Of a DNA stretch of 64,000 nt, positions 1-6,539 are shown one piece after another. Both the position numbers and the translations under genes were made by a program. The number at the start of each line of letters is the position of its first letter. Within the stretch, counting starts at the first letter, position 1. This DNA comes from Hydrogenophaga taeniospiralis CCUG 15921 (GTDB lineage: Bacteria > Pseudomonadota > Gammaproteobacteria > Burkholderiales > Burkholderiaceae_C), in the NCBI RefSeq assembly GCF_001592305.1, contig NZ_BCWR01000004.1:124001-188000 (forward strand). Reading direction: 5' to 3'. Under the pieces are notes generated by a model. That model searched no databases and was not told the DNA's origin. It saw only the letters and a program-made list of their open reading frames with translations.

Positions 1-1260
1 CCGCTGCGCCCGCCGCTCCAGCAAGGCCCGCTCTTTCTCGTTCCCCGCTTGCGCCGCGGCCTGGCGCAGCGCGGCCCGGGCCTCTTCCTGGCGCCCCAGC
101 TTTTCCAGCAGATCGCCCCGCACCGCGTGCAGCCAGTGGTAGCGCTGCAGGGCCTTGTCCTGCAGCAGGGTTTCGACGATGGCCAGGCCCGCGGACGGGC
201 CTTCGTGCATGGACACGGCCACCGCGCGGTTGAGCTCGACCACGGGCGACGGCGCCACGCGCATGAGCTCGGCGTAGAGCGCGGCGATGCGCGCCCAGTC
301 GGTGTCCGCGGCGGTGGGCGCGCGGGCATGGCAGGCGGCGATGCTGGCCTGCAGCCGGTAGCTGCCAACGGGCTGGCCCAGCGCCTCGGCACGCGCCAGC
401 GCGGCCAGGCCGCGGCGGATCAACAGGTGGTCCCAGCGGCCGCGGTCCTGCTCGGTCAGCAGCACGGGGTTGCCCTGGGCATCGGTGCGTGCGCCGGTGC
501 GCGAAGCCTGGATTTCCATCAGCGCCACCAGGCCATGCACCTCCGACTGGTCGGGCGCCAGCTCGGCGAGCATGCGGCCCAGGCGCAGGGCCTCGTTGCA
601 GAGTTCGGGGCGCATCCAGTCGCCGCCACTGGTCGCCGTGTAGCCTTCGTTGAACACCAGGTAGACCACTTCGAGCACCGAGCCCAGGCGCTCGGCCAGC
701 TGCTCGCCCCGCGGCACCTCGAAAGGCACGCTCGCGTCGGCCAGCGTGCGCTTGGCGCGCACGATGCGCTGGGCGATGGTGGCTTCGGGCACCAGGAAGG
801 CGCGCGCGATTTCGTGCGTGGTGAGACCGCCGAGCAGCTTGAGCGTGAGGGCCACGCGCGCGTCGGTGGAGAGCACGGGGTGGCAGGCGGTGAAGATGAG
901 GCGCAGCAGGTCGTCGCCGATGTCGTCCTGCCGCGCGGCATCAAGCGCGTCCACGAAGTCGGGCACGGTGAGCGCACCCAGCGCGTCGAGGTCGCGCACG
1001 ATGTCTTCGTGCCGCGCGTCGGCCATCTGGCGATGACGCAGCCAGTCGAGCGCGCGGTTTTTCGCGGTGGTCATGAGCCAGGCGCCGGGGTTGTTCGGCA
1101 CGCCGTCTTTCGGCCAGTGTTCCAGCGCAGCGACCAGCGCGTCCTGCGCCAGTTCCTCGGCCACGCCGAGGTCGCGCACGCGCCGCGCCACCGCGGCGAC
1201 GATGCGGGCGGACTCGATGCGCCAGACGGCGGCGATGCTTTGGTGGACGGCGGAATGCAC
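1..1260 (-). CDS. ECF-type RNA polymerase sigma factor (ECF42/DGPF-associated), 3' end cut by window edge
   Basis: Alternative sigma factor that would direct RNA polymerase to a small stress-type regulon. The frame begins at GTG 1260 (V-H-S-A-V-H-Q-S) and stays open to base 1, giving 420 visible codons, close to the usual 410-420 residues, so only a few codons should be missing. Region 2 is seen in RVRDLGVAEELAQDALVAAL. Region 4 is seen in LTTHEIARAFLVPEATIAQR followed by IVRAKR. After it comes a long C-terminal extension of about 200 residues with TPR-like helices, for example HGLVALMEIQASR and VVELNRAVAVSMHEGP. That extension and the neighbouring YciI/DGPF genes are the hallmarks of group ECF42. 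No anti-sigma gene is adjacent. The gene is last in a minus-strand cluster starting near 3,149 or 3,685. No good ribosome site is seen before the GTG, so the exact start is uncertain. Confidence 0.9.
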   Translation of the reverse strand, partial: MHSAVHQSIAAVWRIESARIVAAVARRVRDLGVAEELAQDALVAALEHWPKDGVPNNPGAWLMTTAKNRALDWLRHRQMADARHEDIVRDLDALGALTVPDFVDALDAARQDDIGDDLLRLIFTACHPVLSTDARVALTLKLLGGLTTHEIARAFLVPEATIAQRIVRAKRTLADASVPFEVPRGEQLAERLGSVLEVVYLVFNEGYTATSGGDWMRPELCNEALRLGRMLAELAPDQSEVHGLVALMEIQASRTGARTDAQGNPVLLTEQDRGRWDHLLIRRGLAALARAEALGQPVGSYRLQASIAACHARAPTAADTDWARIAALYAELMRVAPSPVVELNRAVAVSMHEGPSAGLAIVETLLQDKALQRYHWLHAVRGDLLEKLGRQEEARAALRQAAAQAGNEKERALLERRAQR

Positions 1261-1305
1261 GGACGGGAGCTTACTGCGGGGGTCACGAAAAGGGCCTCAC
1301 CCCGG

Positions 1306-1329
1306 CCCTCTCCCGCGCGCGGGAGAGGG
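1306..1329. repeat. 24-bp perfect palindrome between the VOC and sigma factor genes
   Basis: The half CCCTCTCCCGCG is followed directly by its exact reverse complement. It sits in the 79-base gap between the VOC stop (1340) and the sigma factor start (1260), in a C/G-rich stretch beginning near 1290. It could form a strong hairpin in the transcript and reduce read-through into the sigma gene, or be an intergenic REP-like element. No T-run follows on either strand, so it is not a classic terminator. Confidence 0.7.
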
Positions 1330-1339
1330 GGATTCGCAC

Positions 1340-1750
1340 TCACATCTGCGCAGGTGCCGCGGCCTCGTCCATCCAGAACACTTCCCACTGGTGGCCATCG
1401 AGATCGGCGAAGCCGTGCTGGAACATGAAGCCGTGGTCCTGCGGCGGGTTGGGCGTGGTGGCGCCCGCGGCCACGGCCTTGCGCACCACCTCTTCTGCCT
1501 CGGCACGGCTGCCCACCGACAGGGCGATCAGCACTTCGGTGCTCTTGTGCGCATCGCTGATGGGCTTTTTGGTGAAGCCCTGGAAGAAGGGCTCGACCAG
1601 CAGCATGGCGTAGAAGTTTTCGCCGATTTCCAGGCAGGCGCCCTGCTCGTTGGTGAAACGCTGGTTGAAGGTGAGGCCCAGGGCCTTGAAGAAGGCCTGC
1701 GAGCGGGCCATGTCCTTGATGGGCAGGTTGACGAAGATCTGGCGGAACAT
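1340..1750 (-). CDS. VOC (glyoxalase/dioxygenase superfamily) protein
   Basis: A 136-residue single-domain protein of the vicinal-oxygen-chelate fold. It opens with FRQIFVNLPIKDMARSQAFF, the usual first strand and helix, and ends with GFADLDGHQWEVFWMD, the usual last strands ending in a D-G-H-x-W-E segment. Substrate and metal are not evident; many such proteins beside ECF42 sigma factors are uncharacterised. ATG 1750 is preceded by AAGGAGAACCCTC, a good ribosome site. It lies 62 bases downstream of the YciI gene and is probably in the same transcript. Family assignment is firm; function is unknown. Confidence 0.88.
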   Translation of the reverse strand: MFRQIFVNLPIKDMARSQAFFKALGLTFNQRFTNEQGACLEIGENFYAMLLVEPFFQGFTKKPISDAHKSTEVLIALSVGSRAEAEEVVRKAVAAGATTPNPPQDHGFMFQHGFADLDGHQWEVFWMDEAAAPAQM

Positions 1751-1812
1751 GAGGGTTCTCCTTGGAAGCGGGTTCGTTGTGGGGTTCGTTGGCTGGTGGT
1801 GTGGGCGTGCGA

Positions 1813-2235
1813 TCAGGCTATCTGCTTCGCTTCCATCTGCTTGAACTTGTCCAGCGCCTCGCTGGGCGGGAACTCGTCAAGCTCGATGAGCTGGCGCAGC
1901 TCGATCACGGCTTCTTTGCCCCGCCCGGCGGGGTTGGGAAAACGGCGGCTCCATTCCAGGGCTTCCTCGCGGTTGCGCACCTGGATCAGGGTGTAGCCGG
2001 CGATGAGTTCCTTGGCCTCGGCGAAGGGGCCGTCCACGACGCGCTGGCCCGAGGCGTCGTAGTGCACGCGCCAGCCGGTGCGACTGGGGTGCAGGCCGCT
2101 GGCGTCGAGCAGCACGCCGGCGCGCGCCAGTTCCTCGTGGTACGCGGCCATCTCGGCCATCAGTTCCTCAGGGGCTTCGGGCGTGACTTCGGCCTCGAAC
2201 TCCGGGCAGGACTTGACGATGATCATGAATCGCAT
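1813..2235 (-). CDS. YciI/DGPF-domain protein
   Basis: A 140-residue YCII-related protein carrying the defining D-G-P-F segment (VVDGPFAEAKELIAGYTLIQ, about residues 68-87). The family adopts a ferredoxin-like dimeric fold; no catalytic activity is established for this branch. ATG 2235 follows GGAGAACCTC. Only 19 bases separate it from the upstream VOC gene. DGPF proteins are the standard genomic partners of ECF42 sigma factors, which fits the sigma gene at the end of this cluster. It is one of two such proteins here; the other is at 3320-3685. Confidence 0.93.
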   Translation of the reverse strand: MRFMIIVKSCPEFEAEVTPEAPEELMAEMAAYHEELARAGVLLDASGLHPSRTGWRVHYDASGQRVVDGPFAEAKELIAGYTLIQVRNREEALEWSRRFPNPAGRGKEAVIELRQLIELDEFPPSEALDKFKQMEAKQIA

Positions 2236-2254
2236 GAGGTTCTCCTGGAGGGCT

Positions 2255-2695
2255 TCAGGCCGGGCAATCGGTGCCGGGCATCGTGGGTTGCATCATGCTG
2301 TTGTGATTGCCTTCGGTGTCGCGGAAGACCACGTAGTCGCCCACACCGGGAATGCTCATCGGCTCGCCGATCACCTCGCCACCGGCCCCGCGCACGCGCT
2401 GCATTGCGGCGCGGATATCGTCGACGCCGATCACCACCGATGGATGCTGCATGGGCCAGTCGGCCTTGAAGGGAAACAGACCGCCATTGATCGAGCCCAA
2501 GGCCGCTTCGGGGGGCATGGGCGGACGGGCACCTGGCGGCGCGGTGTTCACCAGCATGTACTCGCCCATCTCGGGGCCGAGCATCTGGTGCGTCCAGCCG
2601 AAGGCGGCGGCGTAGAAACGCGCGGCGCGCTCCCGGTCCCTGTAGGGCATTTCAAAGTGCACGACGGCACACATGGGGACGGTGGTGGTGCTCAT
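2255..2695 (-). CDS. VOC family protein (lyase/PhnB-like)
   Basis: A 146-residue VOC-fold protein. It starts MSTTTVPMCAVVHFEMPYRD, with F-Y-x-x-A-F-G-W next, and ends with a strand containing VVFRDTEGNHNSMMQP. This matches bacterial members annotated as glyoxalase-like, related to the PhnB/YdcJ types. ATG 2695 is chosen because GAGGAGAAAACC lies directly before it; an open frame extends further upstream without a start signal. Only 10 bases separate it from the SRPBCC gene, so the two are surely cotranscribed. The substrate is unknown. Confidence 0.88.
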   Translation of the reverse strand: MSTTTVPMCAVVHFEMPYRDRERAARFYAAAFGWTHQMLGPEMGEYMLVNTAPPGARPPMPPEAALGSINGGLFPFKADWPMQHPSVVIGVDDIRAAMQRVRGAGGEVIGEPMSIPGVGDYVVFRDTEGNHNSMMQPTMPGTDCPA

Positions 2696-2705
2696 GGTTT
2701 TCTCC

Positions 2706-3149
2706 TCAGGCCGGGGTTTCACAGAGGGTCTTGAGGGACTGCAGCGCCTTGGGCCAGGTCTGCGCCATCCAGTCCTCGTAGGTGCCGAACACATCGCAGT
2801 CGACGCGCACGCGGGTGCCACCCGCCTCGTCGCTGAAGGTGTAGTTTTCAAAACACGGCGCCCAGGCGCGCACCGCTTCGCTGGTGGTGTCTTCCACGCC
2901 GTTGTCGATCATGCCGAGGTGCTGGATGGACACGAACTCGGCCGGGCGGTGCACGGCGATCTCGGACACCATGCCCATGCCCTTGGGGTCGAGGAAACGG
3001 ATCTTCTGACCCTGGTCCCACGAGCCTTCGAAGCGCGAGCCTTCGCAGAAGGCGGCGGTCCACCGCTCGTAGGTGGGCGACTGCAACATGGTGCGCCACA
3101 CGTGTTCGCGCGGCGCGTTGATCAAGAGGTCGAAATGCTGGGTTTTCAT
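2706..3149 (-). CDS. SRPBCC/AHSA1-like lipid-binding-fold protein
   Basis: A 147-residue START/SRPBCC-fold protein. The opening KTQHFDLLINAPREHVWRTM and later W-T-A-A-F-C-E-G-S-x-F-E-G-S-W are typical of the AHSA1/polyketide-cyclase-like family. It closes with W-P-K-A-L-Q-S-L-K. Members bind hydrophobic ligands, and the specific role here is not known. ATG 3149 follows CAGGAGACCCTC, so it is preferred over a start 24 bases upstream. It is the first gene downstream of the predicted ECF42-type promoter at 3259-3285, so it may head the operon that ends with the sigma factor. Confidence 0.87.
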   Translation of the reverse strand: MKTQHFDLLINAPREHVWRTMLQSPTYERWTAAFCEGSRFEGSWDQGQKIRFLDPKGMGMVSEIAVHRPAEFVSIQHLGMIDNGVEDTTSEAVRAWAPCFENYTFSDEAGGTRVRVDCDVFGTYEDWMAQTWPKALQSLKTLCETPA

Positions 3150-3258
3150 GAGGGTCTCCTGTCGGTGGTTCACGGTTCGCCTGCGTCGGCGCGTTCGAGG
3201 GCCGGCGGCGGACTTGCCGGGCCTCGCGCGAAACCGTTTCAGCGGCTTCTGTGGGTAC

Positions 3259-3285
3259 GACGAAACAGGCGGGGCGTTTTCGACA
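3259..3285 (-). promoter_or_regulatory. Predicted ECF42-type promoter (TGTCGA-N17-CGTC)
   Basis: On the minus strand TGTCGA (3285-3280) is followed by 17 bases and then CGTC (3262-3259). The published ECF42 promoter consensus has TGTCGA at -35 and CG(A/T)C at -10. The site lies about 110 bases upstream of the SRPBCC start, pointing toward the sigma gene. It suggests that the cluster's own sigma factor transcribes SRPBCC-VOC-YciI-VOC-sigma. Motif and spacing are seen directly; use by this sigma factor is inferred. Confidence 0.75.
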
Positions 3286-3319
3286 GCACCGACCTAGGTA
3301 GAAACCCTAGACCCAGGTA

Positions 3320-3685
3320 TCAGGCCTGGCTCTCGTCGAAACAGGGTGCGAGCGGGCGCACTTCGACGGTGGCCCACTGCGCGGCGGGGCAGCGCTGGGC
3401 GATGGCGATGGCTTCTTCGCGGTCCACGTTCTGCAACAGAAAGAAACCGCCGATCATTTCCTTGGCTTCGGCGAACGGGCCGTCCAGCACCTGCGGACGT
3501 CCCCCGGCCTGGCTCACACGCACCGCGCTGGACAGGCCGGCAAGCGACTCCACCGCCTTGAGCTTGCCAACGGCTGCCAGGCCCTCGCCGAAGGCCTGCA
3601 TGGCGGCATAGGCGGCGCGGCCTTCGGCCTCGGTGCGGGTGGCGCGCTGGCCGACCGGTTCGTGGATCAGGAGCATGTAGGACAT
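3320..3685 (-). CDS. YciI/DGPF-domain protein
   Basis: A 121-residue second DGPF protein. It opens MSYMLLIHEPVGQRA and carries VLDGPFAEAKEMIGGFFLLQ at about residues 67-86. ATG 3685 is followed by the conserved first strand, which decides the start; the open frame runs on upstream to 3856 without family similarity. The gene points toward the SRPBCC gene but is separated from it by 170 bases containing the ECF42-type promoter, so it may be a separate unit. It diverges from the NIPSNAP gene. Confidence 0.92.
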   Translation of the reverse strand: MSYMLLIHEPVGQRATRTEAEGRAAYAAMQAFGEGLAAVGKLKAVESLAGLSSAVRVSQAGGRPQVLDGPFAEAKEMIGGFFLLQNVDREEAIAIAQRCPAAQWATVEVRPLAPCFDESQA

Positions 3686-3776
3686 GGCGGAGCCTTTCGG
3701 TGAACGAAAGGGCGATGCTACACAGACAGCCCGGGTCTCGCCATACGGCCGGTTTTTCTCGGGCACGGGCCAAATC

Positions 3777-3793
3777 ATGACATCAGGTGTCAT
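3777..3793. promoter_or_regulatory. Inverted repeat ATGACA-N5-TGTCAT in a divergent intergenic region
   Basis: A perfect 6-bp inverted repeat with a 5-base spacer lies between the YciI gene (minus) and the NIPSNAP gene (plus). Its size suits a dimeric repressor operator. No regulator gene with an obvious claim on it is adjacent. Assignment as an operator is a guess from position and symmetry. Confidence 0.4.
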
Positions 3794-3843
3794 CTTATGC
3801 ATGCCAGGATGCACGCATCGACAGCCATCCAGGAGCCCCCACC

Positions 3844-4632
3844 ATGCAAGCTTCATCCACCCAACCGCCCAGCGCGACCCAACCCGCGCAGGCCGAAACG
3901 CCGCCAGCGATCGACATCGACTGCAACGTGGTCGAACTGCGCCAGTACACCCTGCGTCCCGGCCAGCGCGACGTGCTGATCGAACTGTTCGACCGGGCGT
4001 TCGTGGAACCGCAGGAAGCGGTGGGCATGGCCGTCATGGGCCAGTTCCGCGACCTGGACGCCCCGGACCGCTTCGTCTGGCTGCGCGGCTTTGCCTCCAT
4101 GGACAGCCGCGCACAGGGCTTGACCGCTTTCTACGACGGCCCGGTGTGGCGGCGGCACCGCGACGCGGCCAACGCCACCATGATCGACTCCGACAACGTG
4201 CTGCTGCTGCGGCCCGCCTGGCCTGGCGCAGGCATCCCCATGGGCGGGCGCAAGCGGCCAACCGGACCGGTGCGCACCTCGCTACCGGGCGTTCTCGACG
4301 TGAGCGTCTTCCATCTGCACGAGCCGGCGTCCGCGGCACTGCTGCGGTTCTGCCAAGGGCCCATGACGCAGGCGCTGCTTCGAGGCGGGGCCGAGGTATT
4401 GGGCTGGTATGTCACGGAAAACGCACCCAACAACTTCCCGCGCCTTCCGGTGCGCCAGGGCGAACATGTGTTGGTGGGCTTCGCGATGTTCGCTGCGCCG
4501 GCAGCGTTCGAGACCTTTGCCCGCAGCGGCCTGTGGGCACGTGAAGTGCAGCCAGCGCTCGAACCCTGGCTGACGGGCCCGACCCAGAGCATGCGCCTGG
4601 TGGCAACCGACAGATCGTTGATCCATGACTGA
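3844..4632 (+). CDS. NIPSNAP family protein
   Basis: A 262-residue protein with a NIPSNAP-type dimeric alpha-beta barrel half. The segment NVVELRQYTLRPGQRDVLIE at about residues 29-48 is the family's opening signature, followed by F-V-E-P-Q-E-A-V-G-M and D-R-F-V-W-L-R-G-F. A second related half with HVLVGFAMFAAPAAFE follows. The first 25 residues are Ala/Pro/Gln-rich and not conserved. ATG 3844 has AGGAG at 3831-3835. No biochemical role is established for bacterial NIPSNAP proteins. It is probably monocistronic and divergent from the YciI gene. Confidence 0.85.
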   Translation: MQASSTQPPSATQPAQAETPPAIDIDCNVVELRQYTLRPGQRDVLIELFDRAFVEPQEAVGMAVMGQFRDLDAPDRFVWLRGFASMDSRAQGLTAFYDGPVWRRHRDAANATMIDSDNVLLLRPAWPGAGIPMGGRKRPTGPVRTSLPGVLDVSVFHLHEPASAALLRFCQGPMTQALLRGGAEVLGWYVTENAPNNFPRLPVRQGEHVLVGFAMFAAPAAFETFARSGLWAREVQPALEPWLTGPTQSMRLVATDRSLIHD

Positions 4633-4762
4633 GGAGACGCTGCGGTGATGCGTGCGAGCGCCCATGCCCGGCCGGCCCCGGCCCCAGTGCAAGGGGTATG
4701 TTGGCCGGTGTATCGTGCGACGGCTCGCTCGTTGTCAGCAGTCAACCCATGGAGGTTTCGCC

Positions 4763-5422
4763 ATGTCGCTCGCGCTCTACGGTCATCCCTTTTCTTCGTA
4801 CACGCAGAAGGTCCTCATCGCGCTGTATGAGAACCACACGCCGTTCGAATTCCGTGGCATCGGGCCAGACATGCCGCAGCACACGGCGGACTGGCTGCAG
4901 CGCTGGCCGCTGCGCAAGTTCCCCGTGCTGCTCGACGGGCAGCGCAGCTTGGCCGAGTCGAGCATCATCATCGAGTACCTGCAGCTCGCGCACGACGGAC
5001 CGGTGCGTCTGCTGCCGACCGAACCGATCGCAGCCCTCGACGTTCGTTTCCTCGACCGCTTCTTCGACCTGCACGTGATGAGCCCGATGCAACAGGCGGT
5101 CGCCGGAGCGCTGACGGGCGACGCAACCAAGCGCCAGGACGCTCTGGCGGCCGCGGTGGAGAAGCTGGAGCGTGCTTACGGCTGGCTGGAAGGACAGCTG
5201 GCCGACAGGCCGTGGGCCGCGGGCGCAGACTTCACGCTCGCCGACTGCGCGGCGGCGCCGTCGCTCTTCTATGCCGACTGGACGCACCGCATCTCCGACG
5301 CCTACCCCGTGCTCCGCGCGTACCGCGCGCGCCTGCTGGCGCGCCCATCGTTCGCCCGGGCCGTCGACGAAGCCCGCCCGTACCGCCCCCTCTTCCCGCT
5401 GGGCGCACCCGAGCGGGATTGA
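4763..5422 (+). CDS. Glutathione S-transferase
   Basis: A 219-residue cytosolic GST. The N-terminal thioredoxin-like domain shows LALYGHPFSSYTQKVLIALY (residues 3-22) and the glutathione-binding V-L-L-D-G-x-R-S-L-A-E-S-S-I-I-I-E-Y segment at about 56-74. The all-helical C-terminal domain carries the N-capping stretch D-F-T-L-A-D-C-A. ATG 4763 is preceded by GGAGG at 4751-4755. Class cannot be fixed from sequence; a Ser or Tyr at residues 12-14 is the likely catalytic residue. It stands alone, 130 bases after the NIPSNAP gene. Confidence 0.93.
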   Translation: MSLALYGHPFSSYTQKVLIALYENHTPFEFRGIGPDMPQHTADWLQRWPLRKFPVLLDGQRSLAESSIIIEYLQLAHDGPVRLLPTEPIAALDVRFLDRFFDLHVMSPMQQAVAGALTGDATKRQDALAAAVEKLERAYGWLEGQLADRPWAAGADFTLADCAAAPSLFYADWTHRISDAYPVLRAYRARLLARPSFARAVDEARPYRPLFPLGAPERD

Positions 5423-5639
5423 GCCCATGCGGTCAGGGCCTGCCCCCTGCCCAATGCCATGCGTCTGAAGGCGCATCGTCGCTCCGTCCACGCGTTGCTG
5501 ACACGGAACGCCAGGACAATGCGTTCCAATCGGCGCTCTCGTAAAACCTACGCGCCATGGTCTTCAGCACGGCAATGCCGGTTTCAAGGCACGCCCCATC
5601 AGTCCGTTTCCTCCCCATCCACCTCCTTTCCATCAGCGC

Positions 5640-5936
5640 ATGAAACCAGTCAACCTCACCCAGGAGGCCCGTGCCATTTCCCATCCCTGGATGTCCAAGA
5701 TCGTCGGCACAGCTGCCGGTGCGAACGTCAAGGTCTTGCGAATGGACGCCTCCTCCTATCCGAACGAAGTGCACCGTTTTGCAGAGGCCCTGCTCGTGCT
5801 CGAAGGCCACATGAACCTGGAGATCGAAGGCAGGACGGTCTGTGTTCAGGCCGGTGAGGTCTTCATCGTTCCCGCGGGCCAACCCCACGCCGTCGCCGCC
5901 GGAAGCCAAGGCACATTGGTCATCATCGACCAGTGA
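5640..5936 (+). CDS. Small cupin-domain protein
   Basis: A 98-residue single cupin. The barrel is visible from about residue 45 (EALLVLEGHMNLEIEGRTVC) to the end (AGEVFIVPAGQPHAV). The first motif has E-x6-G rather than the full H-x-H-x3-4-E metal set: H46 and E49 precede it and H82 lies in the second motif. Metal binding is therefore possible but not certain. Cupins of this size often buffer ligands or act as simple isomerases; no function can be assigned. No clear Shine-Dalgarno is seen before ATG 5640. The 217 bases before it hold no recognisable gene or element. Confidence 0.8.
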   Translation: MKPVNLTQEARAISHPWMSKIVGTAAGANVKVLRMDASSYPNEVHRFAEALLVLEGHMNLEIEGRTVCVQAGEVFIVPAGQPHAVAAGSQGTLVIIDQ

Positions 5937-6030
5937 AACCCTTGCGTCGAAAGGCGTGCTCCGGCAAGCCGGGTCACGCCGCTCACAGAGAGAATGTCCC
6001 TCCTTCAACACCCAACCCGGACACATCCCC

Positions 6031-6516
6031 ATGCTGACGATCCGCCCAGCTACCCCTGCCGACGATGACAGCCTCTGGCAGATCATGGAGCCGATCATCC
6101 GTGCGGGTGAAACCTACGACTTCCCGCGCGACACCACCCGGGCTGCCGCCCTGGCCGCCTGGCTGGCGCCGGGTTTCCAGTGTTTTGTGGCCGACGACGG
6201 GCAGCGGCTGCTGGGCACCTATGTGCTGCACCCGAACCGCCAGGGTGGTGGGTCGCACGTGGCGAACTGCGGCTACATGACGGCGGCCGATGCCACGGGC
6301 CAAGGGGTGGCGCGCGCCATGTGCGCGCACTCGCTGGACACGGCGCGGGCCCAGGGTTTTCGGGCGATGCAGTTCAACTTCGTGATCGCGAGCAACCACC
6401 GGGCCGTGAAGCTCTGGACCGGCATGGGCTTCGAGACCGTGGGCCGCCTGCCTGGTGCGTTTCTTCACCCCGTGCATGGGTACACCGACGCGCTGGTGAT
6501 GTTCCAGCGCCTGTGA
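6031..6516 (+). CDS. GNAT family N-acetyltransferase
   Basis: A 161-residue GNAT enzyme transferring acetyl from acetyl-CoA to an amine. It starts LTIRPATPADDDSLWQIM. The coenzyme A pyrophosphate loop is seen in A-D-A-T-G-Q-G-V-A-R-A-M at about 95-106. N-x-R-A-V-K-L-W-x-x-M-G-F-E at about 126-140 is the usual fourth-motif helix. It resembles the L-amino-acid/phosphinothricin acetyltransferase branch. ATG 6031 follows a weak site. It is convergent with the AsmA gene, and a short hairpin lies between them. Confidence 0.9.
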   Translation: MLTIRPATPADDDSLWQIMEPIIRAGETYDFPRDTTRAAALAAWLAPGFQCFVADDGQRLLGTYVLHPNRQGGGSHVANCGYMTAADATGQGVARAMCAHSLDTARAQGFRAMQFNFVIASNHRAVKLWTGMGFETVGRLPGAFLHPVHGYTDALVMFQRL

Positions 6517-6524
6517 GACCGGGT

Positions 6525-6539
6525 GGGGCGCGACGCCCC
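6525..6539. terminator. Short hairpin between convergent genes
   Basis: GGGGCG-CGA-CGCCCC forms a 6-bp all-GC stem with a 3-base loop in the 23 bases between the GNAT stop and the AsmA stop. It could serve both strands as a weak terminator; no T-run follows on the plus side. Confidence 0.45.

Noticed and set aside
3797-3823. A second ECF42-type promoter before the YciI gene at 3320-3685
   Set aside because: TGTCGA is present at 3823-3818 on the minus strand, but CG(A/T)C is missing at a 16-18-base spacing.
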